DNA of 6,976 nucleotides from Fimisoma sp964619315 (GTDB taxonomy: Bacteria; Bacillota; Clostridia; Peptostreptococcales; Anaerovoracaceae): contig CAZUEH010000034.1 in NCBI GenBank assembly GCA_964619315.1, positions 1 to 6,976 on the forward strand. The letters are read 5' to 3'. Position 1 is the stretch's first letter, and every line of letters starts with the position of its first letter. Position numbers and translations under genes: made by a program. This document shows positions 1 to 6,409 of this stretch, piece after piece. Under the pieces are notes generated by a model. The model ran no database searches and was not told the origin of the DNA. It saw only the letters and a list, made by a program, of their open reading frames with translations.

Positions 1-761
1 GCATAATCTTCTTGTACCTTTTTAGCTTGGGTAAATGTCTTTTGCCCGGTAAGTGCAGCAATAAACTTTCCTACTACAGTTAAGGCCTGAGAAAGATATC
101 CTATTAATTTTGACAATATAGGAATAGCTACCGTAAGTATGGGAGCAAATGCTGTTATAAATGAGTTTTTTAACTGTGTAAGGCTTGACTTTAGCTGTGA
201 TGCTGTATCATTGAAACTTGAACTGTATTGTGCTAAGTTCTGGTATCCCTCTGTCAATGCTTTTCCTATTGCTGATATTGTCCTGAATACCAAAGAGTAA
301 AGAACTGACATTTTAATCATTGACAATGTTCCACCAAACTTCTTACCACTTTTTGAAGCCTTATCCATGTCCTTACCTAATTTTTTAGTGGACTTGGATG
401 CTTTCTTTTGTGCTGAATCGGTTCCTGATAATTCCTTTTTATATCTAACTAATTCAGCATTTAATTGTGTTAGTTCTCTGTAAGCATCATCATATTCTCT
501 GTCTCCGAAATAAAGTCCTCGCTTTTCCATGCGGTACATTGCATCTTTTACACGGTCTATTTCATCACCGATTTTTCTTACTTTTCCAGATGCAGAATCG
601 AAAGAACTTGTATTAAATGCATTGGTTATACTTTTACCCATTTTCCCCGCTGTATTACTAATTGAGTTCAATGCACCTTTTAGGGTGTTCATTCCTTTTT
701 TGATACCATCAGAAGCTATCTTTGTATCTATTACTATTGAACCATCAACCTTACCTGCCAC
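1..761 (-). CDS. Tail tape measure protein, N-terminal part (runs off window)
   Basis: The tape measure protein sets tail length and occupies the tail tube lumen until DNA ejection. I translated the reverse strand from 761 to the window edge and found no stop, giving about 253 residues of an incomplete gene. It opens with VDGSIVIDTKIASDGIKKG, the usual start of Firmicutes phage tape measures. A charged, probably coiled-coil stretch follows at about residues 55-115, then two hydrophobic segments at about 160-180 and 205-240 around the phrase ITAFAPILTVAIPILSK, which is typical of the family. The proposed start is GTG at 761, because the frame is closed by a TAG just upstream and the first ATGs in this frame are well inside the conserved N-terminus. 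The ribosome binding site (GGTGA) is weak, so translation may be coupled to the gene before it, which ends 19 bases upstream. The position directly after the Gp15-type gene agrees with A118-like synteny. Confidence 0.9.
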   Translation of the reverse strand, partial: MAGKVDGSIVIDTKIASDGIKKGMNTLKGALNSISNTAGKMGKSITNAFNTSSFDSASGKVRKIGDEIDRVKDAMYRMEKRGLYFGDREYDDAYRELTQLNAELVRYKKELSGTDSAQKKASKSTKKLGKDMDKASKSGKKFGGTLSMIKMSVLYSLVFRTISAIGKALTEGYQNLAQYSSSFNDTASQLKSSLTQLKNSFITAFAPILTVAIPILSKLIGYLSQALTVVGKFIAALTGQKTFTQAKKVQEDY

Positions 762-780
762 ATTGTCACCAACTTTCTAT

Positions 781-1371
781 CTATGGCTCTTGGCTCTGTG
801 GCTCTTGGCTCTCCTTTAATAAATTAACAAAATAGTCTAATTCTTCATCATTACCTGTATCATCAATTCCCAAATCAATGATATCCTTAAACTCTATATA
901 AAATTCCTGTTCGTACTTATCTAACTTTTTCCTCTTTGCAAGCTTTTGGCGAATGCCTAATATATTAGAGAACTGACTTTCCCCTATCTCCATGAAATAT
1001 CCCACAAATGTCCACCAGTGCATGTATTCAACCGCCCTAGTTTCGAATCCTGCCACTTTATTCACTGCCGAAAATATCATTGTTTCGTCATGGTCGAAAT
1101 CATAAACTTTTCTAGGTGTTTCTTTTGCTTCTCTAGTATCTCCACAATCTATAAACCATGATATCTGTTGCAATGCTTCTTCCATATGTTCAATTGGAAT
1201 AGCTTTGTAATCTTCGTAAATAATCTCAAGTGCAACTTGCCACTTTTCATTTTTATTCAATTCATCATCGTTGAACGCTGTAACAACAAAGAGAATATCT
1301 CTATAATCTGACCTAATACTATAAAGCTGGCCGCCGACCTCTAACTCCTTGGGAAGTCTCCCTATTCTCAT
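781..1371 (-). CDS. Bacteriophage Gp15 family protein (tail assembly chaperone partner)
   Basis: This 196-residue protein resembles the Gp15 family named from Listeria phage A118. Such genes sit between the tail tube and the tape measure and are thought to act with the preceding gene as tail assembly chaperones, by analogy with G/GT of lambda. Visible signs are the N-terminal LPKELEVGGQLYSIRSDYRDIL, an acidic middle, and the WWTFVGYFMEIGESQFSNILGIRQKLAK segment near residues 118-145, rich in aromatics and followed by a basic patch. Its ATG overlaps the stop of the preceding gene in the sequence ATGA, so it is probably translated by re-initiation instead of by programmed frameshift. The last nine residues, SQEPQSQEP, are encoded by a heptamer repeat (784-812) and do not look like part of the conserved fold; the native C-terminus was probably extended by the repeat. 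Function is inferred from family and position. Confidence 0.85.
   Translation of the reverse strand: MRIGRLPKELEVGGQLYSIRSDYRDILFVVTAFNDDELNKNEKWQVALEIIYEDYKAIPIEHMEEALQQISWFIDCGDTREAKETPRKVYDFDHDETMIFSAVNKVAGFETRAVEYMHWWTFVGYFMEIGESQFSNILGIRQKLAKRKKLDKYEQEFYIEFKDIIDLGIDDTGNDEELDYFVNLLKESQEPQSQEP
784..812 (-). repeat. Heptamer tandem repeat AGAGCCA, two pairs split by one base
   Basis: On the plus strand TGGCTCT occurs at 784-790, 791-797, 799-805 and 806-812, with one extra G at 798. On the coding strand this is AGAGCCA repeated four times with a C between the pairs. It forms the last codons of the Gp15-type gene, which then stops at once with TAG. The same heptamer occurs four times in perfect array at 4072-4099. 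A 7-base unit changes reading frame with each gain or loss, so length changes would alter the protein end. Confidence 0.95.
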
Positions 1372-1832
1372 TTGTGATAGTATTTCGTATACTTAGATAT
1401 ACGCTTTTCAGATTCTTTATTATAGGCTTCAAACTCTTTTTCAATAATCGGCATAGCAGCGGTCAGAAATGCTTCAAATAAATACATTTTCTCTCTACCT
1501 TTTTTAACTAATGAAAGAGGGGACTGATTGCCAAATATAGTGTCGAATACATCTGAATTGAACATGTGATTTAGTTGCTCTTTCAAAACCTCATTAAATT
1601 CCGTAAGAAGTTTAGCTGCATTTTCCAGTTCGTTTTCTTCAACATCAGGAGTTCCGTCGGCCTTGATATCCATATCTGTATCTAGTGTTTTTTTCTTTTT
1701 TTCAATAGCTTTAAGACCTTCATCAAATCTTCTGATAATATCAGGGTCAGATGGATTAAACTTAATCACTCTATTTTCATCATTGTTTATTGCAAAACTT
1801 TTATAACCATCATCAAAATTAATACTTTGCAT
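1368..1832 (-). CDS. Putative tail assembly chaperone (DUF6673-like)
   Basis: A 154-residue acidic protein directly downstream of the tail tube gene and overlapping the Gp15-type gene, the place of the first tail assembly chaperone in siphophages of this kind. The N-terminal part FNPSDPDIIRRFDEGLKAIE resembles small Firmicutes phage proteins that I associate with DUF6673; this is from memory and not certain. A lysine-rich and then strongly acidic linker lies around residues 43-72, and a helical, aromatic segment GREKMYLFEAFLTAAMPIIEK around 112-132. The start is well supported: AAAGGAG stands six bases before the ATG. The stop overlaps the next start by four bases (ATGA). A terminator-like hairpin precedes the gene, so it may be made at a lower level than the tail tube, which suits a chaperone. 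Confidence 0.75.
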   Translation of the reverse strand: MQSINFDDGYKSFAINNDENRVIKFNPSDPDIIRRFDEGLKAIEKKKKTLDTDMDIKADGTPDVEENELENAAKLLTEFNEVLKEQLNHMFNSDVFDTIFGNQSPLSLVKKGREKMYLFEAFLTAAMPIIEKEFEAYNKESEKRISKYTKYYHK

Positions 1833-1849
1833 ATTGTTCTCCTTTTTTT

Positions 1850-1875
1850 AAAAGGGCAAAGATTAACCTTGCCCT
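1850..1875 (-). terminator. Weak terminator or attenuator after the tail tube gene
   Basis: In the 52-base gap after the tail tube gene the transcript can fold GGGCAAG with CUUUGCCC around a 7-base loop, about 8 bp including one G-U pair, followed by four U residues and then an A-run. The U-tract is short, so partial termination or 3' end protection seems more likely than a full stop. It sits where phages often separate abundant tail tube mRNA from low-level chaperone and tape measure mRNA. Confidence 0.6.
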
Positions 1876-1884
1876 AAGTTCCTG

Positions 1885-2406
1885 TTAATCTTCGCCACCT
1901 GCTCCATCTGGTGTAAATGCCATAGTTGTAAGGTCTACAACACCTAATGTCTTAGCCCCTACATAATGCACTGTGTGAGATGATGCAACACCATCTAATC
2001 CAGAAGCGAAATCTCCTAACTCTACTACTCCCTTTTGGATCCATGCTCTAGCTTTACCTGTTTCATTCGTTTTATATGTTTTTACACATAAATACATGAG
2101 TTCAAGCTCATCAAGAGTAGCATCTGTTTCCTCTAGCTCGTCAATTTTCTGTGAATATTTGCCATCTCCTGATACTTTTAATGGTTCTACTCCCATTGAT
2201 TTTGCATATCCAGTGATAGCATAATTGTTATTACCTAATACGTCTTGCGATTCTGTTGTTTCTGGATTCGCAGATACTGGCATATCTTCAATGCCCTTTC
2301 CAATAACTTCTAGATTGGTCTTGCTAGTTGTATCCGAACCATCTGTAATCCAGAAAACCATAAAGTCTTTTCTTTTGGCTTCTCCTGCTTTATAAGTAAA
2401 TGCCAT
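1885..2406 (-). CDS. Major tail tube protein
   Basis: A 173-residue protein that should polymerise into the tail tube. Identification rests on position (after the tail terminator-type gene, before the chaperones and tape measure), on size, and on the beta-rich composition with alternating short hydrophobic strands expected of tail tube folds. It starts MAFTYKAGEAKRKDF and contains DGSDTTSKTNLEVIGKGIEDM and a long acidic segment IDELEETDATLDELELMYL near residues 88-106. The C-terminus is short, glycine-rich and acidic. The start has GAGG seven bases before the ATG, and only two bases separate it from the previous stop, so it is co-translated with the tail terminator gene. The hairpin at 1850-1875 lies just after its stop. 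I cannot name an exact domain family. Confidence 0.8.
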   Translation of the reverse strand: MAFTYKAGEAKRKDFMVFWITDGSDTTSKTNLEVIGKGIEDMPVSANPETTESQDVLGNNNYAITGYAKSMGVEPLKVSGDGKYSQKIDELEETDATLDELELMYLCVKTYKTNETGKARAWIQKGVVELGDFASGLDGVASSHTVHYVGAKTLGVVDLTTMAFTPDGAGGED

Positions 2407-2408
2407 GC

Positions 2409-2858
2409 TTATTCCTCACTTTCTATCTTATAAATAAGATTTATATTGATTTGCCAATCTTCCGAACCATCATCATATTTTGCCACTCCAAAGGATGGGG
2501 ATGTACGTGCAATTGACTTTATTAATCTGTTACCTGTTAATTCTGGATATGTGGATTCTTCTAAAAACTCACCTATCTTATCCAGAAATTCCTTGCTGTT
2601 AATTCTTTGGTTACTAGTGGTAGGCATTGCCCTATAAAGTATGAAAAATGGATACTGGCACTCTTTATTTCCACATATATCTTCATTAAGGACTACCGCC
2701 CCACTCATGGGATATATAGCCATACCGCCATCTTTATTAATACTTCCAAATATTACCTTGTCTACAGGAAGGTCAGGATAGGAATTTAACAACAATACTA
2801 TGGCTGTGCTTATGTAGTTCTGTTCTGATATACTTAAGGTTTTTAGTTCCTTATCCAC
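2409..2858 (-). CDS. Minor capsid protein / probable tail terminator (Minor_capsid_3-like)
   Basis: A 149-residue protein resembling the third of the three minor capsid families described from A118-like phages. By position, immediately before the tail tube gene, it is the likely tail terminator that caps the tube and joins it to the head. It carries the segments ISTAIVLLLNSYPDLP near the N-terminus and YDDGSEDWQININLIYKIE at the end, a strand pattern common in tail terminators. I place the start at GTG 2858, because AGGAGG lies eight bases upstream; an in-frame GTG three codons earlier abuts that ribosome binding site and is unlikely to be used. The start overlaps the end of the previous gene by eight bases. 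Family assignment is from memory of the sequence pattern; the structural role is inferred from synteny. Confidence 0.75.
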   Translation of the reverse strand: MDKELKTLSISEQNYISTAIVLLLNSYPDLPVDKVIFGSINKDGGMAIYPMSGAVVLNEDICGNKECQYPFFILYRAMPTTSNQRINSKEFLDKIGEFLEESTYPELTGNRLIKSIARTSPSFGVAKYDDGSEDWQININLIYKIESEE

Positions 2859-3297
2859 GCTTTCCACCTCCTGCTAATTTTTTTACACCACTAATCCATT
2901 CTTTTTTATTTGCTGCCTTTGAACCTTCGAACCAAAAAGGCTGTGCTTGTGGATTTGCTGATTTATCAAAATTCAATTCTCTGTCAGTTAGGATTTTCGT
3001 TTCTCCTGCCAAAGCCCATGGACTTCCAGTTGTAGGGGATACCATTAACATTCCATAGTATAAATACCTTGAACTTGGACCAGGAAATATTATTTCTCCA
3101 CTTCCTGGCATGGATGCCTGAATAGTTCTGCTTAATAAATCGCCAGTTCTGAAAGGCATAAATCGAAGGGTATCTTCTAATGCCTGCGTGTCTAGATACT
3201 GTTGTGCTTTTTTATATTGTTCGCTGAACCTATCCAATTTGACCTTGCACTTTATGTTTCCTTTAATGACCGTGAAGTCTGCAAAATCATCTTTCAT
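2851..3297 (-). CDS. Minor capsid / neck protein (Minor_capsid_2-like)
   Basis: A 148-residue basic protein. Its features, FSEQYKKAQQYLDTQALEDTLRFMPFRTGDLLSRT followed by a YLYYGML motif and a C-terminal NPQAQPFWFEGSKAANKKEWISGVKK, match the head-tail joining proteins in which a 'fMPfrTG.L' helix-turn precedes 'A.PfwfE', seen in the second minor capsid family of A118-like phages and in HK97 gp10-like neck proteins. It probably works at the head-tail interface. The true start is the ATG at 3297, which overlaps the upstream stop as TGATG and has AGGTGG six bases before it; a TTG-initiated extension of seven residues is less likely. The overlap implies translational coupling with the head-closure gene. 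Confidence 0.8.
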   Translation of the reverse strand: MKDDFADFTVIKGNIKCKVKLDRFSEQYKKAQQYLDTQALEDTLRFMPFRTGDLLSRTIQASMPGSGEIIFPGPSSRYLYYGMLMVSPTTGSPWALAGETKILTDRELNFDKSANPQAQPFWFEGSKAANKKEWISGVKKLAGGGKRG

Positions 3298-3713
3298 CAC
3301 TTCCCACCTACTTCCCAATGAGGGATAAGCTTGAATGTATCCACAGTGGTAATTCGATAGATATTATCATGTTTTTTATTCATGTACTGAAAGAATCCTC
3401 CGACATATTCTTCATCGTTTACTACAGTGGTTGGAAATTCTCCTTTGACAAAAAAATCATCCTCTTTAAGCGTGAATGACGTTTGCATTTCAACATCTTT
3501 TAACCATGCCTTAGGCTCACTGTATGCCTTTTCTAGGCTATTATCATTGCGAATGTGGAGGTTTGCCTTATCTGCTGTTGTAAGCCCTGTATTTTTGATA
3601 TTAGAGCCTTGTGTGACTTGTAATTCCACGTTATGAAGTACGGTAGGATACCACTTAACATTTTCTAAGTTATCCTCATATTTATTGAATATGGTTACTG
3701 TATCCTGGAACAT
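3297..3713 (-). CDS. Putative head-closure (stopper) / minor capsid protein
   Basis: A 138-residue protein starting MFQDTVTIFNKYED. The opening 'f.DtVTifN.y' followed by 'W..tvL.nV' is the pattern of head-closure or stopper proteins in Firmicutes siphophages, and I associate this one with DUF6751 or the first minor capsid family; I am not sure which. The middle TSFTLKEDDFFVKGEF is a typical strand pair of these small barrels. The start at 3713 is chosen because AAGGAAGTG is five to eight bases upstream; a longer reading needs a TTG inside the region that carries this binding site. It lies 27 bases after the Tad2-like gene. In related phages this gene would normally follow the adaptor directly, so the two genes in between look inserted. 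Confidence 0.65.
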   Translation of the reverse strand: MFQDTVTIFNKYEDNLENVKWYPTVLHNVELQVTQGSNIKNTGLTTADKANLHIRNDNSLEKAYSEPKAWLKDVEMQTSFTLKEDDFFVKGEFPTTVVNDEEYVGGFFQYMNKKHDNIYRITTVDTFKLIPHWEVGGK

Positions 3714-3740
3714 GGAATCACTTCCTTTCAAAATTACTGT

Positions 3741-4013
3741 TTAGCTTATTACTTGCCAATCCTCTGCAAGAACATCATTAATACTAGGCACCCACATAGC
3801 ATGAGAACCATTTGCCATTTTGATTTGTAAATATGGTTCACATTTGAATAAATCACCTTCATTCAATCCCCATGCTTTTGCAGTTTGTAAATTACAAGGA
3901 ATACCATCTGGATAACCTTTTTGATAAACTACAAACATGCCTTTACCATTCCAATTAAGACGGAATATTTTCTTTCCATCTTTTGCGTTTTCTATCGCTT
4001 GACCAAAATTCAT
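3741..4013 (-). CDS. tad2: DUF2829 / Tad2-like protein, probable anti-Thoeris nucleotide sponge
   Basis: A 90-residue protein with the clear marks of DUF2829: an N-terminal MNFGQAIENAKDGKK, the WNGKGMFVV motif at residues 21-29, and the C-terminal YLQIKMANGSHAMW (61-74) followed by NDVLAEDWQVI (79-89). This is the family of Tad2 from phage SPO1, which binds 1''-3' gcADPR made by Thoeris TIR enzymes and so prevents NADase activation; some members also bind CBASS nucleotides. The protein should be cytoplasmic and act in infected cells as a tetrameric sponge. The central part (about 30-60, with two cysteines at about 40 and 58) differs among members and may tune ligand choice. The start has GGGAG six bases upstream. 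It follows a terminator-like hairpin and precedes the head-closure gene, an unusual site for an anti-defence gene. Family assignment is firm; the anti-Thoeris role here is inferred. Confidence 0.85.
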   Translation of the reverse strand: MNFGQAIENAKDGKKIFRLNWNGKGMFVVYQKGYPDGIPCNLQTAKAWGLNEGDLFKCEPYLQIKMANGSHAMWVPSINDVLAEDWQVIS

Positions 4014-4030
4014 TTATTGCTCCCTTCTTT

Positions 4031-4078
4031 AAAAAAAGAACCAGCTAATAAAGTCATACGACAATACTAACTGGCTCT
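4031..4078 (-). terminator. Terminator-like hairpin between zinc-ribbon and Tad2-like genes
   Basis: The transcript can fold AGAGCCAGUUAG with UUAGCUGGUUCU, 12 bp with three G-U pairs and an 18-base loop, followed directly by a run of seven U residues. The 5' arm lies inside the last codons of the zinc-ribbon gene and its first seven bases are the last unit of the heptamer repeat. The long loop weakens it somewhat, but arm length plus U-tract support an intrinsic terminator, perhaps partial because the late genes downstream must still be expressed. Confidence 0.65.
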
Positions 4079-4245
4079 TGGCTCTTGGCTCTTGGCTCTA
4101 CAACTATATTCATTTCTTTTTTACAGGCTTTGCACCTGAATGTGAGATTGCTAATCTCTGTGTATTCATCTATGGGAAATTGCTTTTTATCGCAATATGG
4201 ACAGTGTACCCAGTTGGTTTTTATTATAGCTTTACAATCCTGCAT
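4054..4245 (-). CDS. Small zinc-ribbon protein, cysteine-rich KTR-like
   Basis: A 63-residue protein with two CxxC pairs (CPYC and CKAC, about 20 residues apart) in the context NWVHCPYCDKKQF...TEISNLTFRCKACKKE. This matches the cysteine-rich KTR small zinc-ribbon proteins common in Firmicutes mobile elements, with KQF in place of KTR. The four cysteines should bind one zinc; the molecular role of the family is not known to me. I choose the ATG at 4245, with a GGGG-containing binding site seven bases upstream; a TTG start ten codons earlier would overlap the adaptor gene by 44 bases. The chosen start overlaps it by 14. The C-terminal EPRAKSQEP is encoded by the heptamer array and is probably an added tail. 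It is not a usual component of the A118-type head-tail module and seems to form an inserted pair with the Tad2-like gene. Confidence 0.75.
   Translation of the reverse strand: MQDCKAIIKTNWVHCPYCDKKQFPIDEYTEISNLTFRCKACKKEMNIVVEPRAKSQEPVSIVV
4072..4099 (-). repeat. Perfect heptamer tandem repeat (AGAGCCA) x4
   Basis: Plus-strand TGGCTCT occurs four times without interruption at 4072-4078, 4079-4085, 4086-4092 and 4093-4099. It is translated in all three frames in turn, giving EPRAKSQEP at the end of the zinc-ribbon protein. The unit is the same as at 784-812, although the two genes are unrelated and more than 3 kb apart. Confidence 0.97.
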
Positions 4246-4654
4246 ACAACAACCCCGTTCCTGATAGATATTCAACTGCTATATTGTAAATTGCTTTATC
4301 TTGCTCGGTCTTGTCCTTTGCAATCGTGTTAATTGCACTCTCTCCAATTCCATAAGATATAGATTCAGCACCAGCAGAAATTGACTTTACTTGCTTACCC
4401 TGACCAGTAGCAATGTCAACACCAGACGAGCTTTCAATATTATCTATGCGATAAAGCAATTCAGCCATGGCACAAACAGTTTTCTGTACCTTTGTAGAGA
4501 GTTTTTCGCCCTCTGGTAATTCTCCACCAAGTCTATCAAAAGTGACTAGATTAAGCTTATCTGATGCTCTATCTTCCCACCTAGGAAAGTCAGATTCAGG
4601 TATGACATTCCCAAAGTATTTAGTTGTGTAAAATAAATAATCTGTGTATGCCAT
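4232..4654 (-). CDS. Head-tail adaptor (connector) protein
   Basis: A 140-residue protein immediately after the major capsid gene, the place of the adaptor that docks below the portal. It shows the pattern of the gp6/Ad1 adaptor type: MAYTDYLFYTTKYFGN at the N-terminus, then FPRWEDRASDKLNLVTFDRL, a helix around VQKTVCAMAELLYRIDN (near residues 66-82), a flexible ASSGVD..GKQVKSISAGAESISYG-like segment of which this copy reads IESSSGVDIATG onward, and a final helix with QDKAIYNIAVEYLSGTGLLYAG. The 'V.S.S.G..SisYg' stretch before the last helix is typical. I choose the ATG at 4654, eight bases after AAAGGA; the ATG three codons earlier touches that binding site. Its end is overlapped by the zinc-ribbon gene. 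Role is inferred from pattern and synteny. Confidence 0.8.
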   Translation of the reverse strand: MAYTDYLFYTTKYFGNVIPESDFPRWEDRASDKLNLVTFDRLGGELPEGEKLSTKVQKTVCAMAELLYRIDNIESSSGVDIATGQGKQVKSISAGAESISYGIGESAINTIAKDKTEQDKAIYNIAVEYLSGTGLLYAGL

Positions 4655-4669
4655 ACCTGCCATCCTTTC

Positions 4670-5770
4670 TTAGCCTTTAATCTTTGCTAGCATCTTATCG
4701 TCAAGTTCCTTGATTCCATAGATGATATCAAATGATACTTTATCGGTTTTTGTTGAGCTATCATAATCATATACAACTCTGACTGCTAACCCATTTCCAC
4801 TCATTACAGCAGATTTGGAAGCACCCATAGGTAATTGCAACTGTCTTGTAACAAGTGCAATACCGTTTCTGTGGAATGCTAAGGAGTTAGGTTCCTTTAC
4901 CAACATTGCATCAACAGCAGCTAAGTCTTTGTGAATAGGTTGGTCAATTCCGATTTCTTCAATTGCGCCCGAAACTGCTGTTTTATCTTCTGTAAATCTA
5001 TACATATATCCATCAACCACAAAAGTGTCACCAGTTTTAATTGTTCCTGTTGTTGCTGTTACACTGGATAAAGCTACTTTAGTAGCTCCTCCGGTTGCAG
5101 TTACCTTGTAAGCAGTAGCTGTTCCAGAAGTAGATGCCAATGTGTCAAGCGCATTCTGTGCCATGAATGTATCAAAAGAATACACTCTTCCTAGTTCTGC
5201 ATCTCTTAACGCTTGGCTGGAACCAGCATAAGACACTTTAGACATATTATCTGTAATCGCATAACGATACTTATGTGTAGGGTGTAGCGCTAATCTTCTG
5301 TTAGCAATTGGTGCTTTGTTTAGATCAAATGCTTTTCCTAAATCTGCAATATCAGCAAGATTCGTAGGTGTTGCCGTTCCTGATACAGTGGTTCCTGCTT
5401 TTTCTGTACCAACAGTTAACAAGTCAATATCAACCGCCTGTGCAATTGCTTGCATTGCAGGAGTAATTACCTGTTCAGAAAAATCCCTAATATCTAATGT
5501 CATTTGTTTAGAGGTAACAGCAACGCTGACATCCCTAAATCTATCCATTTTTACATCTACAGAACCCTCTGTAATATCTTGAGTTACGGTCTGTCCAGTG
5601 AAGTTGATAGCGTTGAATTTAGCTGGTTTTCGAACTGTAATAGTATCTCCCACGTTTACAAATTCGTTTGAATAATCTCTATGAACTAACCCAGCCATTG
5701 TTAAGTTGCTTTCTAATACCATTAACGCTTCTCTTGCAATGATATCAGGAGTTAAAATTGTATTTGGCAT
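4670..5770 (-). CDS. Major capsid protein (P22 coat-like, A118 type)
   Basis: A 366-residue protein of the P22 coat / A118 capsid group, which forms the icosahedral shell with an HK97 fold. Signs are the N-terminal ILTPDIIAREALMVLESNL followed by NEFVNVGDTITVRKPAKF (a phrase shared by this group), RFRDVSVAVTSKQMTLDI around residues 79-95 leading into the long helix VITPAMQAIAQAVDIDLL (the spine helix), and the C-terminal LAVRVVYDYD...VSFDIIYGIKELDDKML (about 328-362). A threonine- and alanine-rich segment near residues 212-245 followed by DTFVVDGYMYRFTED is the variable insertion region. Length is normal for the group. The ATG follows AAGGATG by about ten bases and lies seven bases after the scaffold stop. 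No terminator is seen after it, only 15 bases to the adaptor start. Confidence 0.92.
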   Translation of the reverse strand: MPNTILTPDIIAREALMVLESNLTMAGLVHRDYSNEFVNVGDTITVRKPAKFNAINFTGQTVTQDITEGSVDVKMDRFRDVSVAVTSKQMTLDIRDFSEQVITPAMQAIAQAVDIDLLTVGTEKAGTTVSGTATPTNLADIADLGKAFDLNKAPIANRRLALHPTHKYRYAITDNMSKVSYAGSSQALRDAELGRVYSFDTFMAQNALDTLASTSGTATAYKVTATGGATKVALSSVTATTGTIKTGDTFVVDGYMYRFTEDKTAVSGAIEEIGIDQPIHKDLAAVDAMLVKEPNSLAFHRNGIALVTRQLQLPMGASKSAVMSGNGLAVRVVYDYDSSTKTDKVSFDIIYGIKELDDKMLAKIKG

Positions 5771-5777
5771 TGTTTAA

Positions 5778-6401
5778 TCATCCTTCCTCTTGTTGTTGTC
5801 TCCACTTTTTATAAGTGGCGAAATCCATCTTTGCTGGATCTCCTGTTATTGGTTCTGAACTACCAGTTCCATTATTTAACTTTGTAGTAAACTTGGCAGC
5901 GTTCTGTTTCGCCTTATCTTCATCCTCGTCAACAAAAGCAGTAGCGTCTTTTTCCTTAATGCCTGCTATAAGGTCATTTAAACCTAAGATTTTACCATCT
6001 TTGACTTTAAGTCCTGCTTCTTTGATTTCTTGAACGATTGCTTTTTTTGCAAGTTCAGAGGTAAATTTAAAACTTTCAATTTCAGTTTTGAGAGTATCCT
6101 CGAATTCTCTTTCTACAATCTTAGCATTGTAGTCCTTTTCTGCATCTTCGGCTTTCTTCTTCCAAGTTGCAATTTCATCCTGAACCTTATCCGGTTCGAT
6201 ACCCTCAAAAGTCTTTAGGGTTTCCTCTGCTGATTCAGCACGTTCCTTGTAACCATCAAGCTCTGTTTGTAGCTTACCAGTAGCTTTTGTATGCTCTGCT
6301 ACAGTCTTGTAGTTCTCAGCTACCTTTTTGTTAAACTCTGTTACTTTGTCCTCTGGTATTTCTAAGCCAAAGTCCTTTAAGATTTCTACAATATTCTGCA
6401 T
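5778..6401 (-). CDS. Capsid scaffold protein (phage GP20 family)
   Basis: A 207-residue, highly charged and mostly helical protein, the usual make-up of scaffolds that direct procapsid assembly and are then lost. A long predicted coiled coil spans about residues 24-107. The segment LKVKDGKILGLNDLIAGIKEK (about 131-150) is the hallmark 'dGK..Gl.dai..ik' of the GP20 minor structural family, followed by an acidic stretch, a Gly/Ser/Pro linker and the C-terminal FATYKKWRQQQEEG, a basic helix that would contact the coat protein as in other scaffolds. The start is taken as the ATG at 6401, eight bases after a strong AGGAGG; an ATG two codons earlier is only two bases from it. The gene is preceded by the structured leader and lies seven bases before the capsid gene. 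Confidence 0.9.
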   Translation of the reverse strand: MQNIVEILKDFGLEIPEDKVTEFNKKVAENYKTVAEHTKATGKLQTELDGYKERAESAEETLKTFEGIEPDKVQDEIATWKKKAEDAEKDYNAKIVEREFEDTLKTEIESFKFTSELAKKAIVQEIKEAGLKVKDGKILGLNDLIAGIKEKDATAFVDEDEDKAKQNAAKFTTKLNNGTGSSEPITGDPAKMDFATYKKWRQQQEEG

Positions 6402-6409
6402 TTCCATAT

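Noticed and set aside
1695..1701. In-frame slippery heptamer A AAA AAG in the tail chaperone gene, suggesting a -1 frameshift as in lambda G/GT.
   Set aside because: The site is near residue 45, far from the gene end, and the -1 frame meets a TGA after roughly 17 codons. The downstream gene starts with its own ATGA overlap, so a fusion product is not supported.
784..4099. The repeated heptamers as a CRISPR array or phage origin iterons.
   Set aside because: Units are 7 bases in direct tandem without spacers, and they lie at the ends of coding frames in a late structural module.
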